Part shown: positions 1 through 7,911 of the stretch, piece by piece
How the letters are laid out: every line of letters starts with the position of its first letter
Numbering within the stretch: position 1 is the stretch's first letter
DNA from: Mesorhizobium muleiense
GTDB taxonomy: Bacteria; Pseudomonadota; Alphaproteobacteria; Rhizobiales; Rhizobiaceae
Direction of reading: 5' to 3'
DNA: 64,000 nucleotides
NCBI RefSeq assembly: GCF_900099905.1
Contig: NZ_FNEE01000020.1
Span: 1-64,000, forward strand
Notes under the pieces: model-generated
What the model saw: the letters and a program-made list of their open reading frames with translations, nothing else
What the model was told of the DNA's origin: nothing
The model's database searches: none
Position numbers and translations under genes: made by a program

Positions 1-322
1 CGGCGCAACGCACGCCAGACTTTCCGCAACGCCTTCTGAACGGGGTGGGCTGCCATCCCAGTGCGGTTGACAGAAAAAAGTGACAAGAGGTCAAATGCTT
101 GCCACCGTTCTCGATCACCAAGCGGCCATCCATGTAGGCTTCGGCCGCCTTCAGTTCCGGATTGAAGAAGATCTCGCGTTCGACCGCTTTGTCGGTTAGG
201 CGGATCGTCACGTCGGGCCCATCCTGTCCACTGCCGAAGGCTTGCCTGAAACCGTCCTCGAATATGACAGTCAGGCGCCCGTTTTTTACAAAACGGGAGA
301 GCAGATTTGGCAGCAGACGCAT
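1..322 (-). pseudogene. Frameshifted N-terminal fragment of a cyclopropane-fatty-acyl-phospholipid synthase-like methyltransferase
   Basis: Reading the minus strand from an ATG at 322 gives a start like that of the Cfa family: LLSRFVKNGRLTVIFEDG, then DVTIRLTDKAVEREIFFNPE, then AEAYMDGRLVIENGG. This is the non-catalytic N-terminal domain of SAM-dependent cyclopropane fatty acid synthases. After about 75 codons the similarity jumps frame: the continuation DLLSLFSVNRTGMAAHPVQK and KALRKVWRALR is in another frame, so at least one indel lies near positions 75-95. The catalytic domain would lie to the left of the window. Frame and family are read directly; calling it a pseudogene is inference, and a sequencing error remains possible. 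Confidence 0.6.
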
Positions 323-746
323 TGTGGCTCGTTTCTCGTCACTTGCCCCGTAAGTATGACTGCCCGGTGTCGGTACATCAATACCGATCTGGGGCGGAGA
401 GGGATCGGACTTCAGAAGTCTCCTCCCAATGCCGAAGTAGCGACCCATCCGGGGCCGCCTGCCCCGCGATCGGAAATGTCTGCCCTGGCGCAATAAGATG
501 TCCAAGGTGGTCGCCGGCAGCGTCTGCTATCCGGCAATCGCAAAGGATCGCCTCAAGGGCGGACATGCGGCGCAAAGCAGCCATGCCGCCGTCGCGTGAG
601 ACTCTGCTTCGGGTCGGAGAACGAACCCGCTACGCGGGAGGGCGCCTGCGGTTGAGGTAGAGATCAGGGACCGGTCGTCGCGCCCGCATTGAGCGTCATT
701 CGGCGGCGGCAGAGCATGACGGGCTTCTTCAACAAGGAGCCTGACA
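323..746. other. Gene-free stretch in accessory region
   Basis: No open frame here has a recognisable product or convincing ribosome binding site; short frames on both strands overlap each other and look random. It lies between two gene remnants (a cfa-like fragment and a recombinase-like fragment), which fits decayed accessory DNA. Confidence 0.5.
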
Positions 747-905
747 ATGACCCATCCCGCTCTCGATGCACCCATCAGCCCTTTGCGCCAGCGGTTGATC
801 GGCGACATGAACATGTGGCGTTTCTCACGGGAGACGCAGCGCAACTATCTCCGACCCATTCGGATTTGCGTAACGGCGCGAGCCAGGCGGCGAAGGTGTC
901 AGCCT
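747..905 (+). pseudogene. Remnant of a tyrosine recombinase/integrase N-terminus
   Basis: An ATG at 747 follows AACAAGGAGCCTGACA, a good Shine-Dalgarno. The product begins MTHPALDAPISPLRQRLIGD and continues with WRFSRETQRNYLR. This matches the SAM-like N-terminal core-binding domain of XerC/XerD-type and IS-borne tyrosine recombinases, which commonly read LRQRMIEDM...TQ..Y.R. Similarity stops after about 38 codons, where the frame becomes low-complexity arginine-rich sequence, and no catalytic R..HxRH..Y region follows. I read it as a truncated and frameshifted mobile-element gene, consistent with the decayed neighbourhood. Family assignment from so short a piece is tentative. Confidence 0.5.
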
Positions 906-953
906 AGTGCAAGGCCGGCCAGGTCACGGAAGAAGGCCAGATCGCCTGATCGA

Positions 954-1022
954 TGCTTGGGAGATTTTCCAACGCGGGCCGATGTCTGCGTTGCGCGCCC
1001 GCATCGAAAAACATTCACCGAG
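954..1022 (+). repeat. Structured dispersed repeat, copy A
   Basis: This segment shares GCTTGGGAG(A/G)TTTTCCAACGCGGG, then GATGTC, GCGTTGCG and CATCGAAAAAC(A/C)TTCACCG with 3331-3414. It can fold by pairing CAACGC with GCGTTG, or GCGGGC with GCCCGC. The two copies bracket the 580-aa membrane protein gene. Confidence 0.7.
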
Positions 1023-1186
1023 CCGGCCATCTGATGGAGGCGCCAGAGCCTCCAAACGCGGACGATCGACAGCTTTTTGAGGTGAGCGTAACGAGATTCG
1101 TCAACGGGCGGATCCCCAAAAACGGCACCGACCCGAGAACAGTAGCTTTATCATTTTTTTGAGTCCTGCGCGGTAAGGTTCCGCGC

Positions 1187-2929
1187 ATGTGGTTGAAGAC
1201 TTACTTGATCATCACCGGCGTCGGCGCGTTCGTGGCGCTGACAATGCCATGGCTGGTCATTATCGGCAGTTTCCTGATCATCCCGGGGCTCATCCTCGCG
1301 TCGATGCCCACGGCCTTCATGTATGGCGTCGCCTTCGCCCCGTTCCGCTTGCTGCTCGGACGTTTCGTTTCAGGGGTTCCTCTGAACGTCATGTCGGGCG
1401 CCGCGACGCTGGCACTGTTTTGGACCATCCCCCAGCCAGGCCTCACCTGGGCGAAGGGCATGCTGGCCAGCCTGAAGGAGCCGGACATTCAGTCGAGCGC
1501 ACCGATTGCGCTCAACGGCGACATTCTCCTCGCCCGCCCGTTCGAGGGCCGTTGCGATGCATTGTGCGCGGCCTTGCTCAAGACCCCGGGCGTCAATTCG
1601 GTCCGCGTCCAGACCCTTCGCGGTCATTCCAATACTTATCGCGTCGTGCCGGACTCGACGCCAGGCAAACGAAGCGCCGTCATCGGGCATGGCCTGCTGG
1701 AAGAGCGGCGCTACAATGCCTCCGATCCGCTCGCCCCTCAGCGCGCGCTGGAAGCCGAATGGAACCTGATGTTGTCAGAGGGCAAGGCGCTGCTACAAAG
1801 CGACGACGCCCCCGAACCCGACTTCACCATCGCGATCGAGAACGGCCCCGCCGTGCCCGATGCCAAGCCCCGATCGGGACGGGTGGATTGGTCGCTCGAA
1901 CCCTCCGCACCCCACCGCATGGCGCTCACCATCACCGACGCCGGTGAACGGGTGCTGCTGCGGCAGTCGATCCTGTCGATCTTTGCCCCGGCGGCGCCGT
2001 TGCTGATCGGGGCTTCGGGCGGGATCGAGAACTTCCGGTTCGGCTGGGCGCGTCGGCGGCTCGGTGACGGAAGGATGTACGCCGAGGTTCCGGTCAACCG
2101 GCTGCTACTCGACCACACCAGCGTTTCGCGCGGCGTGAATATGGAAACGACGAAAACGAGAACGCGCGAGGAACTCGCCAGAGCGCTCGACGATCCGCGT
2201 AAGCCGGTGAGGAATCCCGCGTTCGCGCTCGCCAATCAGTGGATGGACTCGTTCCGCGCGAACGACCAGCCGCTCGGCGAGAGCGACCGGCGTCTGCTGG
2301 TTCGCATCTTGGAGGACCCGCGGGTGCGATCCTCAGACGGTCTGTGGGCGATCATCAAACAGGTCGATGGTGACTCCGCCGATCTGCGGCGGCTCGCCGC
2401 CCGCCGCTACCTCGCGGCCTCTGACAAGAAGGAGGCGCGCCACTGGGTCAATGCCCTGGCCGGCCTTCCCTTAGATGCATACGCCGATCCTCTGCCGGAA
2501 GAGCGCGCGATTCTCGCGGATCCGGCGGTCAGCCGCTTTGCCACCGGCCTGATCCAGCGCCAGGGCGATCGCGGCGTCGATGCCGTGCCCGACCTGTTGC
2601 GGCTGCTGCGCGAGTACTCCGTCTACGATCCGGGCAAGTATGGCTTCAGCGACCTGACCGTGGCCACCGATGCCGTGCGAAGCGGCTTTCGCCGCATTGG
2701 CCCTGCGGCCTCTTTCGCGCGGCCTGAGATCGAGCAGCTCCTGGCTTCGCCGGGTCTGGAGTACCGCTACAAGACGCTCGGCCAGGAAGAATGGGACACG
2801 CTGCTGGTCGTCCTCGGGAAGCCTGTCGAAACGCTTACCAAGCCGGAAAACCGAAGTGGAACGGACGCGAGGTACCGCGAGCGCGTCGCTCAACGGGCCG
2901 CCAGGCCTTACGATCCGCGCCGGGATTGA
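1187..2929 (+). CDS. Hypothetical membrane-anchored protein, 580 aa
   Basis: I do not recognise this protein. The first ~100 residues hold three or four hydrophobic segments (around 5-40, 42-60 and 65-85), so it is probably anchored in the inner membrane. Residues 105-330 form a soluble portion with an acidic and basic mix. Residues ~330-560 are rich in short helical stretches and Asp/Arg/Leu, perhaps an alpha-solenoid, but this is only an impression. The ATG at 1187 follows GGTAAGG. The gene stands alone between two copies of a structured repeat and has no operon partner. Codon use looks like that of the core genes. Confidence 0.75.
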   Translation: MWLKTYLIITGVGAFVALTMPWLVIIGSFLIIPGLILASMPTAFMYGVAFAPFRLLLGRFVSGVPLNVMSGAATLALFWTIPQPGLTWAKGMLASLKEPDIQSSAPIALNGDILLARPFEGRCDALCAALLKTPGVNSVRVQTLRGHSNTYRVVPDSTPGKRSAVIGHGLLEERRYNASDPLAPQRALEAEWNLMLSEGKALLQSDDAPEPDFTIAIENGPAVPDAKPRSGRVDWSLEPSAPHRMALTITDAGERVLLRQSILSIFAPAAPLLIGASGGIENFRFGWARRRLGDGRMYAEVPVNRLLLDHTSVSRGVNMETTKTRTREELARALDDPRKPVRNPAFALANQWMDSFRANDQPLGESDRRLLVRILEDPRVRSSDGLWAIIKQVDGDSADLRRLAARRYLAASDKKEARHWVNALAGLPLDAYADPLPEERAILADPAVSRFATGLIQRQGDRGVDAVPDLLRLLREYSVYDPGKYGFSDLTVATDAVRSGFRRIGPAASFARPEIEQLLASPGLEYRYKTLGQEEWDTLLVVLGKPVETLTKPENRSGTDARYRERVAQRAARPYDPRRD

Positions 2930-3330
2930 TCGACGACACGGGACGAGAACCTCGCCAATTATTGCATGCGGATTCCGCTATTTCGGCCTAATCGTTCAAG
3001 CGATTGATCGTGCTTCGAAACATCCTGCTTTTTGGAAGAGTGTGCCGCCGCTCAGAGGCAGAATCTCAGCGCAGAGTAACGTCAATGGTTTGATTCAGCC
3101 CTTGTCCGCGATGGCGGGATCGTTGGTTACTGGCGCAACCATGATCTCCAGCGTGGTCGTTGGCTATGTCTGCTTTCAGGAAACGGCAAAACTGATCTCA
3201 ACGACCTGAATGAGGCGCAGGGCCGACCGACACAAGGTTTGGGGCCACCCCGATTGCGGCTGTCGGCCCGCTGGTCACCGCCAGCCCCGCGCTTTCCCCA
3301 TAGCATCCACCCTGCACCCCGCGGCTTCCT
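2930..3330. other. Intergenic stretch without recognisable gene
   Basis: About 400 bp between the membrane protein and repeat copy B. One plus frame stays open to 3209 but has no start of its own with a ribosome binding site and no recognisable motif. I see nothing else. Confidence 0.5.
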
Positions 3331-3414
3331 GCTTGGGAGGTTTTCCAACGCGGGCTGATGTCGATCCCAGCCCGCACCCTCGCGTTGCGGCCCACATCGA
3401 AAAACCTTCACCGG
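3331..3414 (+). repeat. Structured dispersed repeat, copy B
   Basis: Second copy of the element at 954-1022, longer in the middle. It can form a strong hairpin, GCGGGCTG with CAGCCCGC, extended by CAACGCG with CGCGTTG, and GAGGTTTTCC near the left end roughly mirrors CGAAAAACCT near the right. It ends about 45 bp before the adenylate cyclase start, so it may lie in that gene's leader. Confidence 0.7.
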
Positions 3415-3457
3415 TATGCCGTTAAATCGTGTAGTATCGACGTTTTTCGGAGACGGC

Positions 3458-5323
3458 ATGTCCGAGGAGCGGGTTGAGCGCCGTCTGGCGGCGATCCTGG
3501 CTGCCGACGTGGTAGGCTACAGTCGCCTGATGGAAGCAAATGAAGAGCGAACGCTCGGCGCGCTTCGCCAGCATCGCCGCGAGTTCTTCGATCCCACTGT
3601 AGCCAAGCATGGCGGGCGCATCTTCAAGGTGATGGGCGACGGCTTACTTGTCGAGTTCGGCAGCGTTCTCAACGCCGCCCGTTGTGCCGTAGAAATCCAG
3701 CGCGGGATGGTAGAGCGCAACGCCGGGATCCCGGAAGACCGCCATTTCAAGTTTCGGATGGGCATCAATCTCGGCGATCTTATCGTCGACGGCGACGATT
3801 TTTACGGCGACGGTGTGAACATGGCAGTCCGGTTGCAAGGTCTCGCCGTACCCGGCGGCATTGCCTGTTCGGAGGCGGTGCGCCACGAGGTTGGCAACAA
3901 GCTCGGCGTGGGCTTCGCCGATCAGGGTGCCAGGACGGTGAAGAACATGTCCCATCCGGTGCATGTCTATTTCGCCAATTGGGGGAATGTCGCCTCGCGC
4001 AACGAAATGCGGACCGGTGACATTGGGACGCGCCCCGACAAGCCTTCGGTGGCCGTCCTGCCCTTCGCCAATATGAGCAACGATCCCGACCAGGAGTTCT
4101 TCAGCGACGGCATCACCGAGGACATCATCACGGACCTGTCCAACGTTTCGGGCCTCTTCGTGCTCAGCCGCAACACCGTCTTCGCCTGCAAGCGCCGCGC
4201 CCTGAACCTGGAACACATCGCCAGTGAACTCGGTGTCGCCTATGTGGTCGAGGGAAGCGTCCGCAAAGCCGGGAACCGCGTCAGGATCAATGCCGAACTG
4301 ACCGAAGGGGCGAGCGACGGCCACGTCTGGGCCGCCCGCTACGACCGCGACCTCACCGATATCTTCGCCGTGCAGGACGGGATCACCAAGGCAATCGTCG
4401 AGCAGCTCAAGGTCAAACTCCTTCCCGAGGAGAAGAAGGCGATCGAGCAAGCGCCGACCGAGAATGTCGAAGCCTATACGCATTATCTGAGAGGCCGCGA
4501 GTATTACCACATCGCGTCGAAGGCAAACCACCTGATGGCCAGGCAAAGTTTCGCCAGGGCTATCGAACTCGACCCGAGCTATGCTCGAGCCTATGCCGGC
4601 ATCGCGGTCTGCAACACGCGGCTCCGCTCGCAATTTGGCTTCGACATTCAGGTCGAGGATATTCTGGCAACCACTGCAAAGGCGTTGGCTATCGACCCCA
4701 ATCTGCCAGAAGCGTATGCGGCCATGGGGCACGCCCTTTCGGGCGCTGGTCGCCGCGCCGAGGCGGTTGCCGCCTTCGAGCGGGCTTTGGCCATCGATCC
4801 TAACTGCCATGAGGCCAATCGGTACTATGCCGAGTTCTGCGTGACCCAGGGTCAGTTCGAAATGGCAGCGACGTATTTCCTGAGGGCAATGGAGATCAAG
4901 CCGGCGGACTATGGTGCGCCGGTTATGCTCGTGAACGTCTTCCGCTCGCTCGGGCAGAACGATCAAGCCGAAAACTATGCGCGGATCGCGATAGAGAAGG
5001 CCGAGGAGGAGCTAAGGCTCCACCCGGAGAATGCCAATGTCGGATGCCTTGGCGCGATCATGCTCGCCTTCCTCGGTGAGCACGATCGAGCATTGGCATG
5101 GCTGGAGCGCTCCCTTGCGACCGAATCCGGCGACATAAACATCCAGTACAATGCCGCCTGCACCTATGCGATGCTGGGCGAGAGCGACCGGTCGATCGAC
5201 CTGCTGGAGGCCTGGTTGCCTCAGGTCGGCACGGAAATGAAGCTGTGGTTCAAGAACGACTCCGATTTCGAGTCCATTCGCGGCCACCCGCGCTATCCCA
5301 GGCTGATAGAACTCACGGAATAG
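3458..5323 (+). CDS. Class III adenylate/guanylate cyclase with TolB/FlgO-like and TPR domains
   Basis: A 621-aa cytoplasmic protein. The class III cyclase domain (residues ~8-180) looks catalytically complete: metal-binding Asp17 (ILAADVVGYSRL), Lys57 and Asp61 (FKVMGDG), Asp114 (DDFYGDGVN), transition-state Asn121 and Arg125 (VNMAVRL). The Lys/Asp pair predicts ATP as substrate, so cAMP as product. Residues ~195-330 resemble the FlgO/TolB-N fold found after such cyclases (VAVLPFANMS, FSDGITEDIITDLS). Residues ~345-610 are TPR repeats (PSYARAYAGIA, PNLPEAYAAMGHALSGAGR, PNCHEANRYYAEF), a likely protein-interaction or sensing region. I chose the ATG at 3458 (MSEERVERRLAAIL) because conservation begins there; an upstream in-frame ATG at 3416 lies beside the repeat. 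This architecture is abundant in Mesorhizobium. Confidence 0.93.
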   Translation: MSEERVERRLAAILAADVVGYSRLMEANEERTLGALRQHRREFFDPTVAKHGGRIFKVMGDGLLVEFGSVLNAARCAVEIQRGMVERNAGIPEDRHFKFRMGINLGDLIVDGDDFYGDGVNMAVRLQGLAVPGGIACSEAVRHEVGNKLGVGFADQGARTVKNMSHPVHVYFANWGNVASRNEMRTGDIGTRPDKPSVAVLPFANMSNDPDQEFFSDGITEDIITDLSNVSGLFVLSRNTVFACKRRALNLEHIASELGVAYVVEGSVRKAGNRVRINAELTEGASDGHVWAARYDRDLTDIFAVQDGITKAIVEQLKVKLLPEEKKAIEQAPTENVEAYTHYLRGREYYHIASKANHLMARQSFARAIELDPSYARAYAGIAVCNTRLRSQFGFDIQVEDILATTAKALAIDPNLPEAYAAMGHALSGAGRRAEAVAAFERALAIDPNCHEANRYYAEFCVTQGQFEMAATYFLRAMEIKPADYGAPVMLVNVFRSLGQNDQAENYARIAIEKAEEELRLHPENANVGCLGAIMLAFLGEHDRALAWLERSLATESGDINIQYNAACTYAMLGESDRSIDLLEAWLPQVGTEMKLWFKNDSDFESIRGHPRYPRLIELTE

Positions 5324-5368
5324 GGCGGGGCCGGGGCGCGTTCGCAGACCCGACAAACAAAAGGCTTA

Positions 5369-5398
5369 CGTTGCTTACGAAGTTCTCGCCAAGCAACG
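5369..5398. promoter_or_regulatory. Inverted repeat upstream of the protease unit
   Basis: CGTTGCTT and AAGCAACG form perfect 8-bp arms around a 14-bp spacer, 45 bp before the metalloprotease ATG in an A+T-rich intergenic region. It may be an operator or a leader hairpin; there is no T-run directly after it, so a terminator is unlikely. Confidence 0.4.
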
Positions 5399-5442
5399 GA
5401 GATTAATTTATGCTTAGCTAATATAGGTCGTGGGGTACTGGG

Positions 5443-6771
5443 ATGGCGACCCGATTCAGGCTCTTTGTCCAGCCTCCGTTCGAGGACGATAGAGCGTGCC
5501 CTGAAATCGTCACGGTTTCATCGCCCCTCGGAAGCGTCGGTGTCGGCCCGTCGGACGATCGAATGTATGTCGTGGAGCCGGTTGGCAAGACCATGCCCTA
5601 TGGCGTGAACCGCGCGCCCTTGGGAACGCCGTTTATCTATCTGCCGCCCTGGACAGGAAATATCCTCGCGCCGGCAGTGCCCGACGAGCGCGGCAATTTC
5701 GATCACTACCAGCCATCGACGCCCGGCTTCGAGGCCGCGCATCTGTTCGGCTCCGTGCGGTTCACGCTCGATGTGTGGGAACGCTACCTCGGCCAGTCGG
5801 TAGCATGGCATTTCCGCGATCACCATGAGCGTCTGGAAATCTCGATTCTGCCGACATGGAACAATGCTCAGTTCGGCTACGGCTATCTCGAAGTGGGCAG
5901 CCAATTCGAGACGGACGGAAGTATCCTCCCTTTCAGCCTCGACTTCGATGTCATCGCTCACGAGGTCGGCCACGCGATAGCCTTCGCCGTGCTGGGCGTG
6001 CCGGGCCTGGGCAAAGAGTTCCCCGAATATGTCGGCTTCCAGGAAGCCTTTTCCGACTGCGTGTCGCTGATCGCCGCCATGCATTTCCCGTCGGTGATCG
6101 ACAATGTGCTGGATGAGACGCGCGGCAACCTCTATCTCGCCAACCGTCTCGCGCGCTTTTCGGAATTTTCGCCGCATAGCCAGATAAGGTTGGCGAACAA
6201 CCAGCGGACGATGGCCGAATTCGTTCACGGCTGGAAGAACGAGCATGACCTGTCGGAGCCGCTCACCGGCGCGATATTCGACATCCTGGTCGATATCTTT
6301 CACGAGAGCTTGGTGGCACGCGGCCTGATCTCGTCCGAGGTCGAGAATCTCGCCGATGTCGCCGAAGCCGATCCGGCTGCCCGGGCGCCACTACAGGACG
6401 CCTTCGACCGCGCTTTCGCCCGCCGGATTGACGGCTTCCGCGAGGCGCTGCTCGATGCGCGCGATGTCGTCGGGATGTATCTCGCCGAAACCCTATGGGC
6501 TCTGGGGCCCGATTTTCTGGACTATGGAGATGTCGCGACGGCGATGCTCGCCGTCGACGAGGTCGAGACGGGGGGTGGGTTCTCAAGGCTCATCGATCGC
6601 AATTTCAGGCGTCGGGGCATCGGCGAGCTGCACGCTGGCAGGCGGATCAACAATAGGCCGCGCCGCGGCCATTCCCATTCGGCGCGCACCTTGCTGCCGA
6701 GAGATATATCTAATTTTCCGAAGATGAGCTATCGAGAAAGAGTTCTGTTAGCGAGGTCGATGTCTATCTAG
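5443..6771 (+). CDS. Thermolysin-like (M4-type) zinc metalloprotease without signal peptide
   Basis: A 442-aa protein with a complete gluzincin site: His173-Glu174-x-x-His177 in DVIAHEVGHAIAF, and the third zinc ligand Glu201 in GFQEAFSDCVS, equivalent to the NEAISD motif of thermolysin, with Asp205 four residues on. The length is short for secreted M4 enzymes, and there is no signal peptide or recognisable propeptide, so it probably acts in the cytoplasm or leaves by a non-Sec route. The C-terminal ~60 residues are basic (RRRGIGELHAGRRINNRPRR). The next gene starts 22 bp downstream, suggesting an operon with the repeat-tail protein and the 108-aa protein, which are candidate substrates or partners. 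Protease chemistry is well supported; target and pathway are unknown. Confidence 0.85.
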   Translation: MATRFRLFVQPPFEDDRACPEIVTVSSPLGSVGVGPSDDRMYVVEPVGKTMPYGVNRAPLGTPFIYLPPWTGNILAPAVPDERGNFDHYQPSTPGFEAAHLFGSVRFTLDVWERYLGQSVAWHFRDHHERLEISILPTWNNAQFGYGYLEVGSQFETDGSILPFSLDFDVIAHEVGHAIAFAVLGVPGLGKEFPEYVGFQEAFSDCVSLIAAMHFPSVIDNVLDETRGNLYLANRLARFSEFSPHSQIRLANNQRTMAEFVHGWKNEHDLSEPLTGAIFDILVDIFHESLVARGLISSEVENLADVAEADPAARAPLQDAFDRAFARRIDGFREALLDARDVVGMYLAETLWALGPDFLDYGDVATAMLAVDEVETGGGFSRLIDRNFRRRGIGELHAGRRINNRPRRGHSHSARTLLPRDISNFPKMSYRERVLLARSMSI

Positions 6772-6793
6772 ATAATAATGAGTGGAGAGGAAG

Positions 6794-7435
6794 ATGTCAG
6801 ATAATGAAACACTACTTGGCGTATCATCTGTATATCTGTTTGGGCGGCCGCTTGACGACGTGATCCTGAGAGGAGGCGGCGTATACGGTAACTTACGGGT
6901 ACCAAGACCAGGAAACAACAATTTTCTGCGACGCCAGCTCGAACATGTTGTTGGAACTGCTCCGAATCAACGCCCTGATGCGCGTCTGGCGCGGATTTTT
7001 TCTTTTTCCTTTGAGGGAGCATTTTATGAACTGGCTCCGCCAGCGATTTTTCTCGTCCATGGGGCTGGCCTTGACCCCGACGACCCTCCCCCGACCAATG
7101 CCGCTGGCCAAGTTGAGTACAAAAGACTGTCCCGAGCTCCCGGCTCCAGTGCGCGAACGGGCCTCGGCTTGCAAATTGGAGCCTTCTCCAAGGACATGAG
7201 AGTATGGATTTACGACAAGAGCGACCATTCACTCAGGCTGGACGCAGAGACGGGGTCACTCGAGCAAATCCTGTTATCTGGAGAGGCCCATGGCGGAGGC
7301 ATGGGCAGGTCGGGCGGAGGCATGGGTAGATCGGGCGGCGGCATGGGCAGATCCGGTGGCAGCATGGGTAGATCGGGCGGCGTGATGGCAAGATCAAGCG
7401 GATGGACGCCACGAAAAGCAGGCGATCTAGATTGA
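6794..7435 (+). CDS. Unknown protein with C-terminal GGGMGRS tandem repeats
   Basis: A 213-aa protein of no family I recognise. The ATG at 6794 follows GGAGAGGAAG; an in-frame GTG 12 bp earlier is less likely. Residues ~1-165 appear globular (VSSVYLFGRPLDD, IFSFSFEGAFYELAPPAIFL, MRVWIYDKSDHSLRLD). The tail has four near-identical seven-residue units, GGGMGRS-GGGMGRS-GGGMGRS-GGSMGRS, then a degenerate GGVMARS, and ends in a basic stretch. The flexible Gly-rich tail could be a protease target, a secretion-type signal or a binding linker; nothing in the sequence decides this. It lies 22 bp after the metalloprotease gene and 39 bp before a small gene, so the three are probably co-transcribed. Confidence 0.8.
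   Translation: MSDNETLLGVSSVYLFGRPLDDVILRGGGVYGNLRVPRPGNNNFLRRQLEHVVGTAPNQRPDARLARIFSFSFEGAFYELAPPAIFLVHGAGLDPDDPPPTNAAGQVEYKRLSRAPGSSARTGLGLQIGAFSKDMRVWIYDKSDHSLRLDAETGSLEQILLSGEAHGGGMGRSGGGMGRSGGGMGRSGGSMGRSGGVMARSSGWTPRKAGDLD
7288..7400 (+). repeat. 21-bp coding tandem repeat (GGGMGRS)
   Basis: About four copies of a 21-bp unit of the form GGCGGAGGCATGGGCAGATC, plus one degenerate unit. The period is a multiple of three and the encoded heptad is kept, so selection or recent slippage acts on the protein. There are no spacers, so it is not a CRISPR array. Confidence 0.9.
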
Positions 7436-7474
7436 TTTCGTCGAAAGTGAGGCAATAACAAGGAGGAACATCCT

Positions 7475-7801
7475 ATGCCTGTAGATCCTGTAGATATAGA
7501 TCGTTTGGAAGATAACCCTGTTGACGTCCCTAAAGGTGGCATTAAATACTTCGACATTGTTGGCAATAATCTACTGACAGCTGGCTTGGAATTCTACGCC
7601 TCATTCGATCAAGCTGGCGCGAAACGGGACAATGAAATTAAAATCTATGTCGATGAGTTTGGAACAAGAAAAAAAGAAAGACTGCCGATGATTGCTGAGG
7701 CAACTGAAAAAGCGGACAACAATGCGAATAAAGTACGCTGGGTTGTGATCAAATTGAATGGCAATATAGCGGACACAGAACAAGGTTTGAGAGTCATTTA
7801 G
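7475..7801 (+). CDS. Hypothetical A+T-rich 108-aa protein in the protease unit
   Basis: I do not recognise this protein. The ATG at 7475 follows AACAAGGAGGAACATCCT, a very good Shine-Dalgarno. It has an acidic N-terminus (MPVDPVDIDRLEDNPVDVP) and a mixed-charge body with IKIYVDEFG and VRWVVIKLNGNIAD, suggesting a small beta-rich cytoplasmic protein. There is no signal peptide or membrane segment. Its codons are clearly A+T-richer than those of the core genes, suggesting recent acquisition. It is the last gene of the metalloprotease and repeat-tail unit; the next gene is convergent. Confidence 0.75.
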   Translation: MPVDPVDIDRLEDNPVDVPKGGIKYFDIVGNNLLTAGLEFYASFDQAGAKRDNEIKIYVDEFGTRKKERLPMIAEATEKADNNANKVRWVVIKLNGNIADTEQGLRVI

Positions 7802-7911
7802 AGGCCTTCGCCGCCTGCAATCCGGCCCGCCAGAAGTCGGCTCCTGGCGCTGTTCCCACCATTTGAGCACACGCATTGCACGCAGCCTGTGCGCGGTTAA
7901 TCGACCACCAC

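Noticed and set aside
2670..3209. 179-codon plus-strand frame overlapping the end of the 580-aa gene
   Set aside because: It starts inside the real gene in another frame, and its tail beyond 2930 has no start, ribosome site or known motif.
7288..7400. Possible CRISPR array
   Set aside because: Units are contiguous, 21 bp long, without spacers and translated in frame as GGGMGRS.
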